From Nocardioides gilvus (GTDB lineage: Bacteria > Actinomycetota > Actinomycetes > Propionibacteriales > Nocardioidaceae): a stretch of DNA of 64,000 bases. Within the stretch, counting starts at the first letter, position 1. Each line of letters begins with the position of its first letter. The notes beneath the pieces are model-generated. The model searched no databases, had not been told where the DNA came from, and saw only the letters and a list, made by a program, of their open reading frames with translations. The stretch lies in the NCBI RefSeq assembly GCF_003194605.1, contig NZ_QHKY01000001.1, positions 620,001 to 684,000 of the forward strand, in the 5' to 3' direction. A program made the position numbers and the translations under genes. Positions 8,892 to 16,838 of the stretch are shown here, piece by piece.

Positions 8892-11485
8892 GACGGGGCC
8901 TCCCCCGGACGGTCCGCGAGGACCAGGCGTCGACGCTTCTCCATCCGTTTGATCTCTGCCAGGACGCGGGCGCAGCACTGGTCGTCGCGGAAGCCGAAGG
9001 TGGCATCCATGCGCTCCGACCACGGCGCGCGGGGTTCGCGACCGAAGTCGACGGTGGCGGTGATCTCCGCGACCGCCTCCTCGATGGTGTGCGTCACCGG
9101 ACCGAAACCGTCGCGCGCGTAGTCGAAGTAGCCGGGCAGGCCCACGTGGCGGGCCTCGCCGAGCTCGTCGGCGTCGAACTGGAAGTACACCACCGGGCGC
9201 GCGATGTAGGCGGAGTTGAACGCCGTCGAGGAGTAGTCGGTGACCAGGACGGCGGCGCGGGCGAAGAGCTCACGTACGTCGACCTCGTCGTCGAAGCTCA
9301 GCCGCTCCACGTGGGCGGGCAGCGCTGCGGCGTCGAGCGCGGCCTCCATGTTGGGGTGCGGCAGGATCGCGATCCTCAGGCCGTGGCGCGCGGCGAGCTC
9401 GGCCAGCTCCGGCGAGGCCAGCAGGCCGGTCCACGACTTCATGTAGTGGCTCTCGAGGATCCAGTCGTAGGCCGTGCGTCGCTGCGAACCCGCCTCGAGC
9501 TGTGGCACGAGGTACTCGCGCCAGGTGGGCGAGACGAGCAGCAGGTCCCGCTGCTCCGGAGGGAATCGACGTCCGGCCCGGTGGAGCAGGTCGAAACGCG
9601 GGAGCCCGGTCAGCACCGCCTCCTTGGAGGTCACCCGGTAGGCGGTGTGGTCGCCCACGATCGACTCGTACTCGGGTTGGGTGCTGGTGACGAAGAGGTC
9701 GATGTCGCGGCGGTTGAGCCAGCCCGACAGGTCGTCCTTGATGACACCGTGCTGTAGGAAGGTGAAGCGTCGCTTCAGGGGAGCGAACGGACGCAGAGCC
9801 GGCGGGTCGACCACGGCCGCGTCCGCGTGGCTGGAGATCAGGTGGGTGGCGTTGAGCATGAGCGCCATCCACTCCTTGCCGCCGTGGGCCACGACGCGGT
9901 CCCCGTACGCCTTGCGCAGCCGCTTCCAGTCCGGAGTGCCGGCCTCCACCACGAACCAGGCGTTGGTCCCCGGCTGCTTGGTGCGCAGGTGCGCGAAGAG
10001 GTGCTCGGCGCTGTCGTCGGCGTTGTGGATCCGATCCATCAACACCCAGGCGTCGCGGTAGCGCTCACGCCGTCGGCGGCCCTGCGACGCGCGCAGCACC
10101 GCCTGCTCCTCCCGCGTCAGCTCGGGACCGGGCGCCGGCTCGAGCAGCTGGGCGGGGTCAGGACGCTTCTCGAGCAGATGGGGTCGCACCACGATCGCCT
10201 GCCGCTCCGGGGGATCGAGGAGGATCGGCAGGTGACGTCCGCCGACCCGTAGCCGCAGTCGCCGACTCGGCGCCCAGATGATGCGCTCGTGCAGCACGGC
10301 ACGACCCTGGATCATCACGTCGCGCGTCTTGGCTGCCGTCGGGACCACGGCGCGGGTCCCCAGCAGCAGCTCCTCGGTGGGGGCGTCGCCGGCGTAGCGG
10401 TAGGTGAGCCGTACCAGGCCCTGCTCGGGGTCGTGGGCAGTGACGACGGCTTCGTCTGAGACCCAGGGCTCGCTCGACCAGCCGTGCAGCAGGACGGCCC
10501 TGGTGAGCGGCGACATCCGGGTGACGACGTAGGCCATGACCACTTCGGGTGCCAGCTTCTCGACGATCCTGGCGACCAGCGCGTGGAACTCCTCACGCAC
10601 CGCGGGCGGCGCCAGCGTGCCGACCTGCCCATCCTCCCGCCCGAGGTAGTAGGAGAGCTCGTAGAGGATGAAGTTCTGCAGCCACAGCGGGGCCTGCCCG
10701 TACGCCTCCTCGGCCCGCTCCAGGACGTCGAGGTAGCCGAGGCGCAGGACGTCGGTGTAGCGGCCCGGGTTGGAGAGCGCGTTCTGCAGCGACGAGGTGC
10801 CGTCCTGGCGCTTGCGGTAGTGGTAGACCGCGGAGCCGACGAATCCCACCAGCGGCTCTTCACTGGCCAGGAGGTAGCGAGCGCAGAAGTGCCCGTCCTC
10901 GAAGTTCGGGCGGATGCGCGGGTCGAAGCGCAGGCCGCTCTCGGCCAGCCGCGTGGAGCGTACGAAGGCCGACGGGGCACCGCCGTGGAAGAAGCGGTCG
11001 TGGACCGCGAGGTTGCGCTGGGTGTCACCACGGAACTGGCCGGCGAGCGGGTGCTTGTCCTCGGACTCACCCGTACGGTCGTCCATCAGCCACCGGTTGG
11101 CCGCGACCATGTCACTGCTCGGGTGCTTGGCCAGGAAGGCCGCGACGCGGCTGAAGTAGTCCGGGGCCAGGACGTCGTCGGGGTCCGGGAAGGTCACCCA
11201 CTCCCCGGTGGCGACGTCGATGCCCGCGTTGCGGGCGGCTCCCTGTCCGGCGTTGTCCTGGCGGACGACGCGCACGAGTTCGGGGCGACGCGCTGCCCAC
11301 TCGGCCAGGAGACGCGAGGTGTCGTCGGTGGAGCCGTCGTCGACCATCACCACCTCGAGGCGTCGGGGATCGATGTCCTGGGCCTCGATCGAGGCGATGT
11401 AGGCAGGGAGGAAGTCGGCCACCTGGTAGCAGGCCGAGACCACGGAGAAGAGTGGTCGGCCGGTCCCCGGTGATGCGTCAGTCAT
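8888..11485 (-). CDS. GT2 glycosyltransferase fused to CDP-glycerol glycerophosphotransferase (TagF-type)
   Basis: 865 residues in two parts. The N-terminus is a family 2 glycosyltransferase (about 12-250) with [15 protein letters not shown] and the metal/nucleotide motif [13 protein letters not shown] (about 45-57). The C-terminal half (about 480-830) matches the CDP-glycerol:poly(glycerophosphate) glycerophosphotransferase family, with [22 protein letters not shown] and [17 protein letters not shown]. Such fusions build teichoic-acid-like wall or capsule polymers, transferring a sugar and a polyol phosphate. No transmembrane segment is evident; it probably works at the inner membrane face. 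It is the first gene of an apparent two-gene unit with arginine deiminase, an odd pairing. Confidence 0.88.
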   Translation of the reverse strand: MTDASPGTGRPLFSVVSACYQVADFLPAYIASIEAQDIDPRRLEVVMVDDGSTDDTSRLLAEWAARRPELVRVVRQDNAGQGAARNAGIDVATGEWVTFPDPDDVLAPDYFSRVAAFLAKHPSSDMVAANRWLMDDRTGESEDKHPLAGQFRGDTQRNLAVHDRFFHGGAPSAFVRSTRLAESGLRFDPRIRPNFEDGHFCARYLLASEEPLVGFVGSAVYHYRKRQDGTSSLQNALSNPGRYTDVLRLGYLDVLERAEEAYGQAPLWLQNFILYELSYYLGREDGQVGTLAPPAVREEFHALVARIVEKLAPEVVMAYVVTRMSPLTRAVLLHGWSSEPWVSDEAVVTAHDPEQGLVRLTYRYAGDAPTEELLLGTRAVVPTAAKTRDVMIQGRAVLHERIIWAPSRRLRLRVGGRHLPILLDPPERQAIVVRPHLLEKRPDPAQLLEPAPGPELTREEQAVLRASQGRRRRERYRDAWVLMDRIHNADDSAEHLFAHLRTKQPGTNAWFVVEAGTPDWKRLRKAYGDRVVAHGGKEWMALMLNATHLISSHADAAVVDPPALRPFAPLKRRFTFLQHGVIKDDLSGWLNRRDIDLFVTSTQPEYESIVGDHTAYRVTSKEAVLTGLPRFDLLHRAGRRFPPEQRDLLLVSPTWREYLVPQLEAGSQRRTAYDWILESHYMKSWTGLLASPELAELAARHGLRIAILPHPNMEAALDAAALPAHVERLSFDDEVDVRELFARAAVLVTDYSSTAFNSAYIARPVVYFQFDADELGEARHVGLPGYFDYARDGFGPVTHTIEEAVAEITATVDFGREPRAPWSERMDATFGFRDDQCCARVLAEIKRMEKRRRLVLADRPGEAPS

Positions 11486-11608
11486 TCACTGCTCCCCACT
11501 CGTGCCGGACCCGTCCGGCAATCTGTCGTGCCACGGTGCGGGTCCGACACTATCGCCGGACCGGGCGGGCGCCGCTCAGGACCGCCCTCGAGGTCCTAGG
11601 GTTCTGGT

Positions 11609-11962
11609 GTGCCTCCCCGCAGCCGTGCCTCCACGTACGCCCGTCGTCGTCGCCGCCGGGTCGCCGGAGTGCTCAACGACCTCACCGACCAGCAGTGGCA
11701 CGACCTGATGGAGGCGTGGGGCGGGTGCGCGTACTGCGGAGCCGACGAACCGGCACTCCAGCGCGACACGATGCTCCCGATCTCTCGTGGTGGCCGCTAC
11801 ACGATCGACAACGTGGTGCCGGCGTGCCGCTCCTGCAACGCCTCGAAGTGCAACCTGGAGCTCACCACCTGGATGCGCCGCAAGAAGTTGGACGAGAAGG
11901 CCTTCCTGGTGCGCCAGTACGAGGTGCTGCGCGACCTCACGGCCGCCGATCCGGTCGTCTGA
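11609..11962 (+). CDS. Small HNH endonuclease-like protein
   Basis: 117 residues, GTG start. A strongly basic N-terminus (an RRRRRR run near residue 15) is followed by a Cys-x2-Cys pair (CAYCG), DTMLPISRGGRYTIDNVVPAC and a second pair, CRSC, which together form a zinc-supported HNH nuclease fold with an Asp or His at the first metal position. It is divergent from the TagF-type gene with 123 bases between. No partner that would identify it as a restriction, homing or phage terminase nuclease is visible. DNA nicking or cleavage is inferred from the family. Confidence 0.75.
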   Translation: MPPRSRASTYARRRRRRVAGVLNDLTDQQWHDLMEAWGGCAYCGADEPALQRDTMLPISRGGRYTIDNVVPACRSCNASKCNLELTTWMRRKKLDEKAFLVRQYEVLRDLTAADPVV

Positions 11963-11992
11963 ACCTGCGTCGCACCGCCGGACGTCGGGCGG

Positions 11993-12589
11993 TCACAGCA
12001 TCCGGCGCATCACCAGTCGCGGCATTTTGCTCGCCACCGCCTCGGTGGTGCCGACCACCTCGAAACCGACCCGCTCGAACATGGTCCGGGTCCCGACGAA
12101 GGCCATGGTGAGGTCCATCCGCCCCTGCGGGTCCACCGGGTAGGCCTCGACAGCGGGCGCACCCTGCTGCGCGGCGTACGCAAGGGCTCCGGTGAGCATC
12201 TGCGCGGTGACGCCCTGACGCCGGTGACCAGCCCGGACGACGACGCAGATGATGCTCCAGACATCCAGGTCGTCGATCGGCCGGATGAGCTTCGACCGGG
12301 TGAGCCGGGTGTTGTGGGAGCGGGGACCGATGCTGCACCACCCGACGGGCACACCGTCGCGATAAGTCACGACACCCTGTGGTTCGCGCCGCGTCAGGGC
12401 CTGCATCGCCTCGGCCCGGGTCTGCCCCAACTCGCTGATCTCGCCGGCGGTGCAGCGGTGAGAGAGGCACCAGCAGTGGTTCTCGCGACGGTTCGGGTTG
12501 ATGACGTCAGCGAAGTCGTCGAAGCGCTCCGGCGTGACGGGGTGGGTCTCCCACTGCACGGTGTCCGACTGCACGGTGTCCGGCTCCAC
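11993..12589 (-). CDS. GNAT-family N-acetyltransferase, downstream of heliorhodopsin
   Basis: 198 residues. The N-terminal half has the Cys/Trp-rich signature NHCWCLSHRC seen in one GNAT subgroup, and the acetyl-CoA loop is read as VVRAGHRRQGVTAQML. The substrate is unknown. Three in-frame GTG codons (12589, 12574, 12559) lie inside three 15-base tandem repeats; I chose the first because GAGG precedes it by five bases. The start lies eight bases beyond the heliorhodopsin stop, so the two genes should be co-transcribed and possibly coupled. A much longer open frame runs back through the heliorhodopsin gene but is a shadow. Confidence 0.85.
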   Translation of the reverse strand: MEPDTVQSDTVQWETHPVTPERFDDFADVINPNRRENHCWCLSHRCTAGEISELGQTRAEAMQALTRREPQGVVTYRDGVPVGWCSIGPRSHNTRLTRSKLIRPIDDLDVWSIICVVVRAGHRRQGVTAQMLTGALAYAAQQGAPAVEAYPVDPQGRMDLTMAFVGTRTMFERVGFEVVGTTEAVASKMPRLVMRRML

Positions 12590-12595
12590 GGTGTC
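12551..12595 (-). repeat. Three 15-base tandem repeats at the GNAT gene start
   Basis: On the minus strand the unit GACACCGTG followed by six variable bases occurs three times and encodes DTVEP, DTVQS and DTVQW. Each copy contains an in-frame GTG that could serve as start codon, so the exact start of the acetyltransferase is uncertain by up to ten residues. Confidence 0.85.
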
Positions 12596-12596
12596 C

Positions 12597-13385
12597 TCAG
12601 CCGGCAAGCGTGCCCCCGAAGACCTGCCAGGCGAGCAGCGACTTCGCGACCAGGCTGAGCACGATGTAGATGTTCTCGCCGAAGAGGTAGTCGGCCCACT
12701 TCCCCTTGGCCCGGTACTGCAGCCACTGGTTGAGCGCGAAGATGTTGAAGAAGACGAAGAGCGAGACCACGATGGCGTAGACGAATCCGGGCGGGGTCGC
12801 GTCCGACGGGGACTGCGGGGCAATCACGTAGATGACGACCGCGATCCACGGGACGGCCCCGGCGATGCACCCGAACCAGAAGGGCAGCCACCCTCCGCCG
12901 CCGGGCTCCTCGTACTTCTCCTGCAGCCAGCCGAAGAGGATCATCGAGGCGTTGGCCCCGATGATCGCGAGCAGCGCGGTGACGTCGGCGATCCCCACCA
13001 GCTGCGCGATCACCACCATCATCAGTGACGACGACAACGAGTACTCCACCCAGCGGGCCCGGTTGATCCGGCGCGCCAGGTCGGAGACGTAGCCACGCCA
13101 CCACAGGGTGGAGACGATGACGTGCGCCAGCGCGGAGAGCGCGAGGAAGGCCGCCACCGCCAACCCGGTGGACAGGTCGAAGAGGACAGTGGGCTCCTGC
13201 GGCGCCGTCCCGGGCGGTCCGGCCAGGTAGCTGGCCGTGACGGGGAGCGCGAAGTCGGTGGCGAGCACGACCACGGCGATCGCCTGGGCCACGTGCAGGG
13301 CAGCGGCGACCAGGTTGAACGTACGCAGGCGTCGTTGTCGCGACTCGCTGAGAGGGGCTGCGTCCTGCACGGTGGTCTGGGTCAC
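12597..13385 (-). CDS. Heliorhodopsin
   Basis: 262 residues with seven hydrophobic helices, recognised as a heliorhodopsin: a retinal-binding membrane protein inverted in the membrane relative to type 1 rhodopsins and not known as an ion pump. Diagnostic features are the helix-3 motif WVEYSLSSSLM with counterion Glu114, NASMILFGWLQEKY, LPFWFGCIAG and helix-7 SLVAKSLLAW with Schiff-base Lys248. His31 and His88 match conserved internal histidines. The GTG start at 13385 gives the family's normal length; a huge open frame upstream is a shadow of the divergent dehydrogenase genes. There is no ribosome-binding site, but a TACTGT -10 box six bases before the GTG suggests a leaderless mRNA. A GNAT gene follows directly. 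No retinal-synthesis or photolyase gene is in the window. Confidence 0.96.
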   Translation of the reverse strand: MTQTTVQDAAPLSESRQRRLRTFNLVAAALHVAQAIAVVVLATDFALPVTASYLAGPPGTAPQEPTVLFDLSTGLAVAAFLALSALAHVIVSTLWWRGYVSDLARRINRARWVEYSLSSSLMMVVIAQLVGIADVTALLAIIGANASMILFGWLQEKYEEPGGGGWLPFWFGCIAGAVPWIAVVIYVIAPQSPSDATPPGFVYAIVVSLFVFFNIFALNQWLQYRAKGKWADYLFGENIYIVLSLVAKSLLAWQVFGGTLAG

Positions 13386-13391
13386 TCGACG

Positions 13392-13420
13392 ACAGTAGCG
13401 ATTGTGTGGTCGCCTGCCCA
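13392..13420 (-). promoter_or_regulatory. Putative leaderless promoter of the heliorhodopsin operon
   Basis: On the minus strand TGGGCA (13415-13420) and TACTGT (13392-13397) are 17 bases apart, and the -10 box ends six bases before GTG 13385. This spacing places transcription start on the start codon itself, in line with the absent ribosome-binding site. The -35 matches consensus at four of six positions. Confidence 0.5.
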
Positions 13421-13430
13421 GCACGTGCGC

Positions 13431-13471
13431 CCTGTACATGGCGCGCTTTGTGCGCCGCGCCCATGTACGGG
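13431..13471. promoter_or_regulatory. Long inverted repeat between heliorhodopsin and acyl-CoA dehydrogenase operons
   Basis: GTACATGG (13434-13441) and CCATGTAC (13461-13468) are perfect 8-base arms. With one bulged base the pairing continues inward through GCGC/GCGC, leaving a 10-base loop. It lies in the 135-base gap between divergent genes, where a regulator could control either or both. Confidence 0.5.
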
Positions 13472-13520
13472 AGCGCAGCATCGTGACGATGATGGACCGG
13501 ACACGACGAGAGGGGTGCCG

Positions 13521-14672
13521 ATGCGGCTGACGCTGTCCGCCCAGGACCTGGCCTTCCGCCACGAGATGGCGGAACTGTTCACCACGGTGGTGCCGCACGA
13601 GATCCGGGACACCGTCCTGGACGGTGGCGAGGTCACCGCAGAGATGATCCGTACGAGTCAGCGCGCGCTCGATGCCGCTGGTCTGGCCGTGCCGCACTGG
13701 CCGGTCGAGTGGGGCGGTCGGGACTGGACCCAACTGCAGCGCCACCTCTGGCACGAGGAGATGCAGCGGGCCGGAGTGCCCACCCCGCTCCCCTTCAACA
13801 CCAGCATGATCGGGCCGGTCCTCGCGCAGTTCGCCTCGCAGGAGATGAAGGAGCGCTTCCTGCCCGCCACCGCCAACCTGGACATCTGGTGGTCCCAGGG
13901 CTTCTCCGAGCCCGATGCCGGCTCCGACTTGGCCAGCCTGCGGACCACCGCGGTCCGCGACGGTGACGACTGGGTGGTCAACGGCCAGAAGACCTGGACC
14001 ACGCTCGGCCAGTACGGCGACTGGATCTTCACCCTCGTGCGCACCGATCCCGAGGCGAAGAAGCAGCGCGGCATCTCGATGCTGCTGATCGACATGTCCT
14101 CCCCCGGTCTGGAGGTCCGCCCGATCGAGCTCATCGACGGTGGCCACGAGGTCAACGAGGTCTGGTTCACCGACGTGCGCGTGCCTGCCGAGAACCTCGT
14201 CGGGGAGGTCAACCAGGGTTGGACGATGGCCAAGTTCCTGCTCGGCAACGAGCGGGTCGGGGTCGCCCCGGTGGCCCAGGTGAAGCGGACGCTGGCCCGG
14301 GCGAAGCGGCTCGCCGGGGCCGAGTTGGACAACCCGCTGACCCGAGCCCGGATCGCGACCCTGGAGAACGAGCTCCTCGCCCTCGAGCTCACCGCGCTGC
14401 GCGTGGTGGCCCACTCCGAGGAGGGGGAACCGCACCCGGCCAGCTCGGTGCTCAAGCTCCGTGGCACCGAGCTGCAGCAGCAGGTGAGCGAGTTGGTCGT
14501 GGATCTCGCCGGTCCGGCCTCGCTCACCCCGGCCTCGGCGGGCGTCAGCGACCTCCCGCTCTGGGCGCGACGCTCGGCGCCCGTCTACCTCAACTACCGC
14601 AAGGCCTCGATCTACGGCGGGTCGAACGAGATCCAACGCCAGATCATCGCCCGCACGATCCTGGGACTGTAG
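13521..14672 (+). CDS. Acyl-CoA dehydrogenase family protein (first of pair)
   Basis: 383 residues. An acyl-CoA dehydrogenase fold is evident from GFSEPDAGSDLASLRT, the flavin/substrate segment NGQKTWTTLGQ and the C-terminal YGGSNEIQRQIIARTILGL. These FAD enzymes oxidise the alpha-beta bond of acyl-CoA thioesters. ATG 13521 has GAGAGGGG upstream. A second dehydrogenase begins nine bases after the stop and an esterase overlaps that gene, so the three form one operon. Paired dehydrogenase genes in actinobacteria often make heterotetramers for bulky substrates such as steroid or terpenoid side chains; that is inference here. Confidence 0.9.
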   Translation: MRLTLSAQDLAFRHEMAELFTTVVPHEIRDTVLDGGEVTAEMIRTSQRALDAAGLAVPHWPVEWGGRDWTQLQRHLWHEEMQRAGVPTPLPFNTSMIGPVLAQFASQEMKERFLPATANLDIWWSQGFSEPDAGSDLASLRTTAVRDGDDWVVNGQKTWTTLGQYGDWIFTLVRTDPEAKKQRGISMLLIDMSSPGLEVRPIELIDGGHEVNEVWFTDVRVPAENLVGEVNQGWTMAKFLLGNERVGVAPVAQVKRTLARAKRLAGAELDNPLTRARIATLENELLALELTALRVVAHSEEGEPHPASSVLKLRGTELQQQVSELVVDLAGPASLTPASAGVSDLPLWARRSAPVYLNYRKASIYGGSNEIQRQIIARTILGL

Positions 14673-14681
14673 GAGAGCGAC

Positions 14682-15848
14682 ATGGACTTCACCCACGACG
14701 ACGAACAACTCGCCCTGCGCGATGCGGTCCGAGCCCTGCTGCGCAGCAGGTACGGCGACTTCGAGGAGCGGCGGCGCGCGGTCCGTACGGAGCTCGGTCA
14801 TGACGAGAGCCTGTGGCGCCAGCTGGCCGAGATGGGCGTGCTGGGCCTCCCCTTCGCCGAGGAGGACGGCGGGATGGACGCAGGCCCGGTCGAGGTCGGC
14901 CTCGTGGCCCAGGAGTTCGGACGGGTCCTCGCACCGGAACCCTTCCTGGCCTCGGTGGTGCTGGCCGGCGGGACGGTCGCCGCTGTCGGCAGCGCCGAGC
15001 AGCGCACCGAGATCCTGACCGCCCTCGCCGCCGGGGAGCGCCGGGTCGCGCTGGCCCATGCCGAACCCGGGAACCGCTGGAGCAACATCGCCACCGACGT
15101 GACGGCCACCGACGACGACGGCCACTGGACGCTGTCGGGGGTCAAGGAGCCGGTGCTGGCCGGGGACGCCGAGCAGCTGCTCATCAGCGCCCGCCTCCCC
15201 GACGGTGGCACCGGCCTCTTCCTCGTCGACGGTGACGCGACCACCCGCACCACCACGACGGCGTACGACGGCACCCGGGTCACCCGTGTCGAGTGCGACG
15301 CCACCGCGGGCACCCCGCTCGGAGAGCCGGGAGCAGACGTCACGAGGGAGATCGCGACGGCCCTGGACCGGGCTCGGATCGCGGCCTGCCACGAGGCGCT
15401 GGGCGGCATGGAGGTGGCGTTGGAGACGACGACGGCCTACCTGCGCAGCCGCAAGCAGTTTGGGGTGACCCTCAACCACTTCCAGGCGCTCACCTTCCGA
15501 GCGGCCGACATGTACGTCGCCCTCGAGCTGACCCGCAGCATCGTGGCGTGGGCCACCATGGTGGCCGCGACCGGGGACGCCGACGAGACCCGCCGGGCCG
15601 TGGCCCGCGCCGCGCTGCAGGTGAGCCGCGCTGGTCGACACATCGGCCAGGAGGCGATCCAACTGCACGGCGGCATCGCGATGACCGCGGAGTACCTTGT
15701 CGGCAACGTCACCGCTCACCTGACAGCGCTCGACCACCTCTTCGGGGACGGGCAGCACCACCTGTCTGAGTTGATGACCGAGCTCGAAAAGCATGAAGCG
15801 CTCGACCCCCTGACAGCACCGTCAGGTCCGGACCAGGAGGAACGATGA
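14682..15848 (+). CDS. Acyl-CoA dehydrogenase family protein (second of pair)
   Basis: 388 residues. Family features are FTHDDEQLALRDAVRALL at the N-terminus, the central flavin-binding region, and LHGGIAMTAEYLVGNVTAHLTALDHLFGD near the C-terminus. The middle domain (NRWSNIATDV region) is less canonical than in the first dehydrogenase, so this may be the partner subunit of a heteromer rather than a full enzyme by itself. GGAGAG precedes the ATG. Its stop overlaps the start of the esterase gene by four bases. Confidence 0.87.
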   Translation: MDFTHDDEQLALRDAVRALLRSRYGDFEERRRAVRTELGHDESLWRQLAEMGVLGLPFAEEDGGMDAGPVEVGLVAQEFGRVLAPEPFLASVVLAGGTVAAVGSAEQRTEILTALAAGERRVALAHAEPGNRWSNIATDVTATDDDGHWTLSGVKEPVLAGDAEQLLISARLPDGGTGLFLVDGDATTRTTTTAYDGTRVTRVECDATAGTPLGEPGADVTREIATALDRARIAACHEALGGMEVALETTTAYLRSRKQFGVTLNHFQALTFRAADMYVALELTRSIVAWATMVAATGDADETRRAVARAALQVSRAGRHIGQEAIQLHGGIAMTAEYLVGNVTAHLTALDHLFGDGQHHLSELMTELEKHEALDPLTAPSGPDQEER

Positions 15849-16813
15849 CCGAGCTGCACCCCACACTGGATCCACGCCTGGACCCACACCTCGCCGGGCT
15901 CCTGGGGCTGATGGCCTCGGGCACGCCGATGCACCAAACCTCGCCGGCCGAGGCGCGCCGGATGTTCCGCACGCTCACCGTCGACCTTCGCGATCCGGCC
16001 TCGGTCCCCGAGGTCGCCTCGGTGACCGCGACCACCGTCCCGGGTGGCGACGGGGAGTTGGACGCCCGGATCTACCGGCCTCGTGAAGGTGCGTTGCCGA
16101 CGGTGGTCTTCCTGCACGGTGGCGGTTGGGTGATCGGCGACCTCGACACCCACGACCTGACCGCGCGCACGATCGCCACGCTCTGCGACGCGGTCGTGCT
16201 CTCGGTGGACTATCGGCTCGCCCCGGAGCATCCCTACCCGGCCGCCGTCGAGGACGCGTTGGCCGCGACCCGCTGGGCCGCCGAGCACGTGGACGACGCA
16301 GACCTGCTGGGAGGCAACGGGGCGCTGGGCGTGGCCGGCGACAGCGCCGGCGGCAACCTGGCCACCATCGCGGCCCAGGGGTTGCGCGACGACGGGATCC
16401 CGCTCGCGGGTCAGCTGCTCATCTACCCGGGCACCGATCTGCTGGCCGACCTCCCCTCACGCACGGAGAACGCCGAAGGGTACTTCCTCGACCAGGCCAC
16501 GATGGTGTGGTTCGCGACCCACTACCTGGGCGACGCACCCGACCCCGCACACCCGCACCTCTCCCCGATCAACGGCGACCTGGCCGGTGTGGCCCCCGCC
16601 GTCGTGGTGACGGCGCAGTTCGATCCGCTGCGCGACGAGGGAATGGCCTACGCAGAGGCACTGACCGAGGCCGGGGTCCCGGTGCGGAGTCGGGTCTTCG
16701 CGGGCATGATCCACGGCTTCGTGGACATGGGCCGTCACTCACCGGCGGCCCAGGCCGCGATCGAGGAGACCTGCGCGCTCTTCCGCGAGGTCCTGCACGG
16801 CTCGGTCGAGTAG
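15845..16813 (+). CDS. Alpha/beta hydrolase of the hormone-sensitive-lipase type
   Basis: 322 residues. The oxyanion motif LHGGGWVIGDLDTHD and nucleophile motif GDSAGGNLA identify the HSL/acetyl-hydrolase esterase family; a catalytic His is in MIHGFVDM near the C-terminus. Translation is coupled to the upstream dehydrogenase by an ATGA overlap. With the two dehydrogenases it probably processes an acyl or ester compound, but the substrate cannot be read from the sequence. Confidence 0.9.
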   Translation: MTELHPTLDPRLDPHLAGLLGLMASGTPMHQTSPAEARRMFRTLTVDLRDPASVPEVASVTATTVPGGDGELDARIYRPREGALPTVVFLHGGGWVIGDLDTHDLTARTIATLCDAVVLSVDYRLAPEHPYPAAVEDALAATRWAAEHVDDADLLGGNGALGVAGDSAGGNLATIAAQGLRDDGIPLAGQLLIYPGTDLLADLPSRTENAEGYFLDQATMVWFATHYLGDAPDPAHPHLSPINGDLAGVAPAVVVTAQFDPLRDEGMAYAEALTEAGVPVRSRVFAGMIHGFVDMGRHSPAAQAAIEETCALFREVLHGSVE

Positions 16814-16814
16814 G

Positions 16815-16838
16815 CCGGGGCTGGCCGGTCAGCCCCGG
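16815..16838. terminator. Bidirectional terminator between convergent genes
   Basis: CCGGGGCTG (16815-16823) pairs perfectly with CAGCCCCGG (16830-16838) across a 6-base loop. It begins two bases after the esterase stop and covers the stop codon of the convergent PucR gene. GC-rich with no T-run. Confidence 0.6.

Noticed and set aside
11609-11962. Small HNH protein as part of a defence or homing system
   Set aside because: It stands alone without methylase, helicase or intron context; only a generic HNH call is supported.
12597-15794. A very long minus-strand open frame (over 1000 codons) running from heliorhodopsin back through the dehydrogenase genes
   Set aside because: Only the last 262 codons look like protein; the rest is antisense to two clear acyl-CoA dehydrogenases, a common effect of high GC content.
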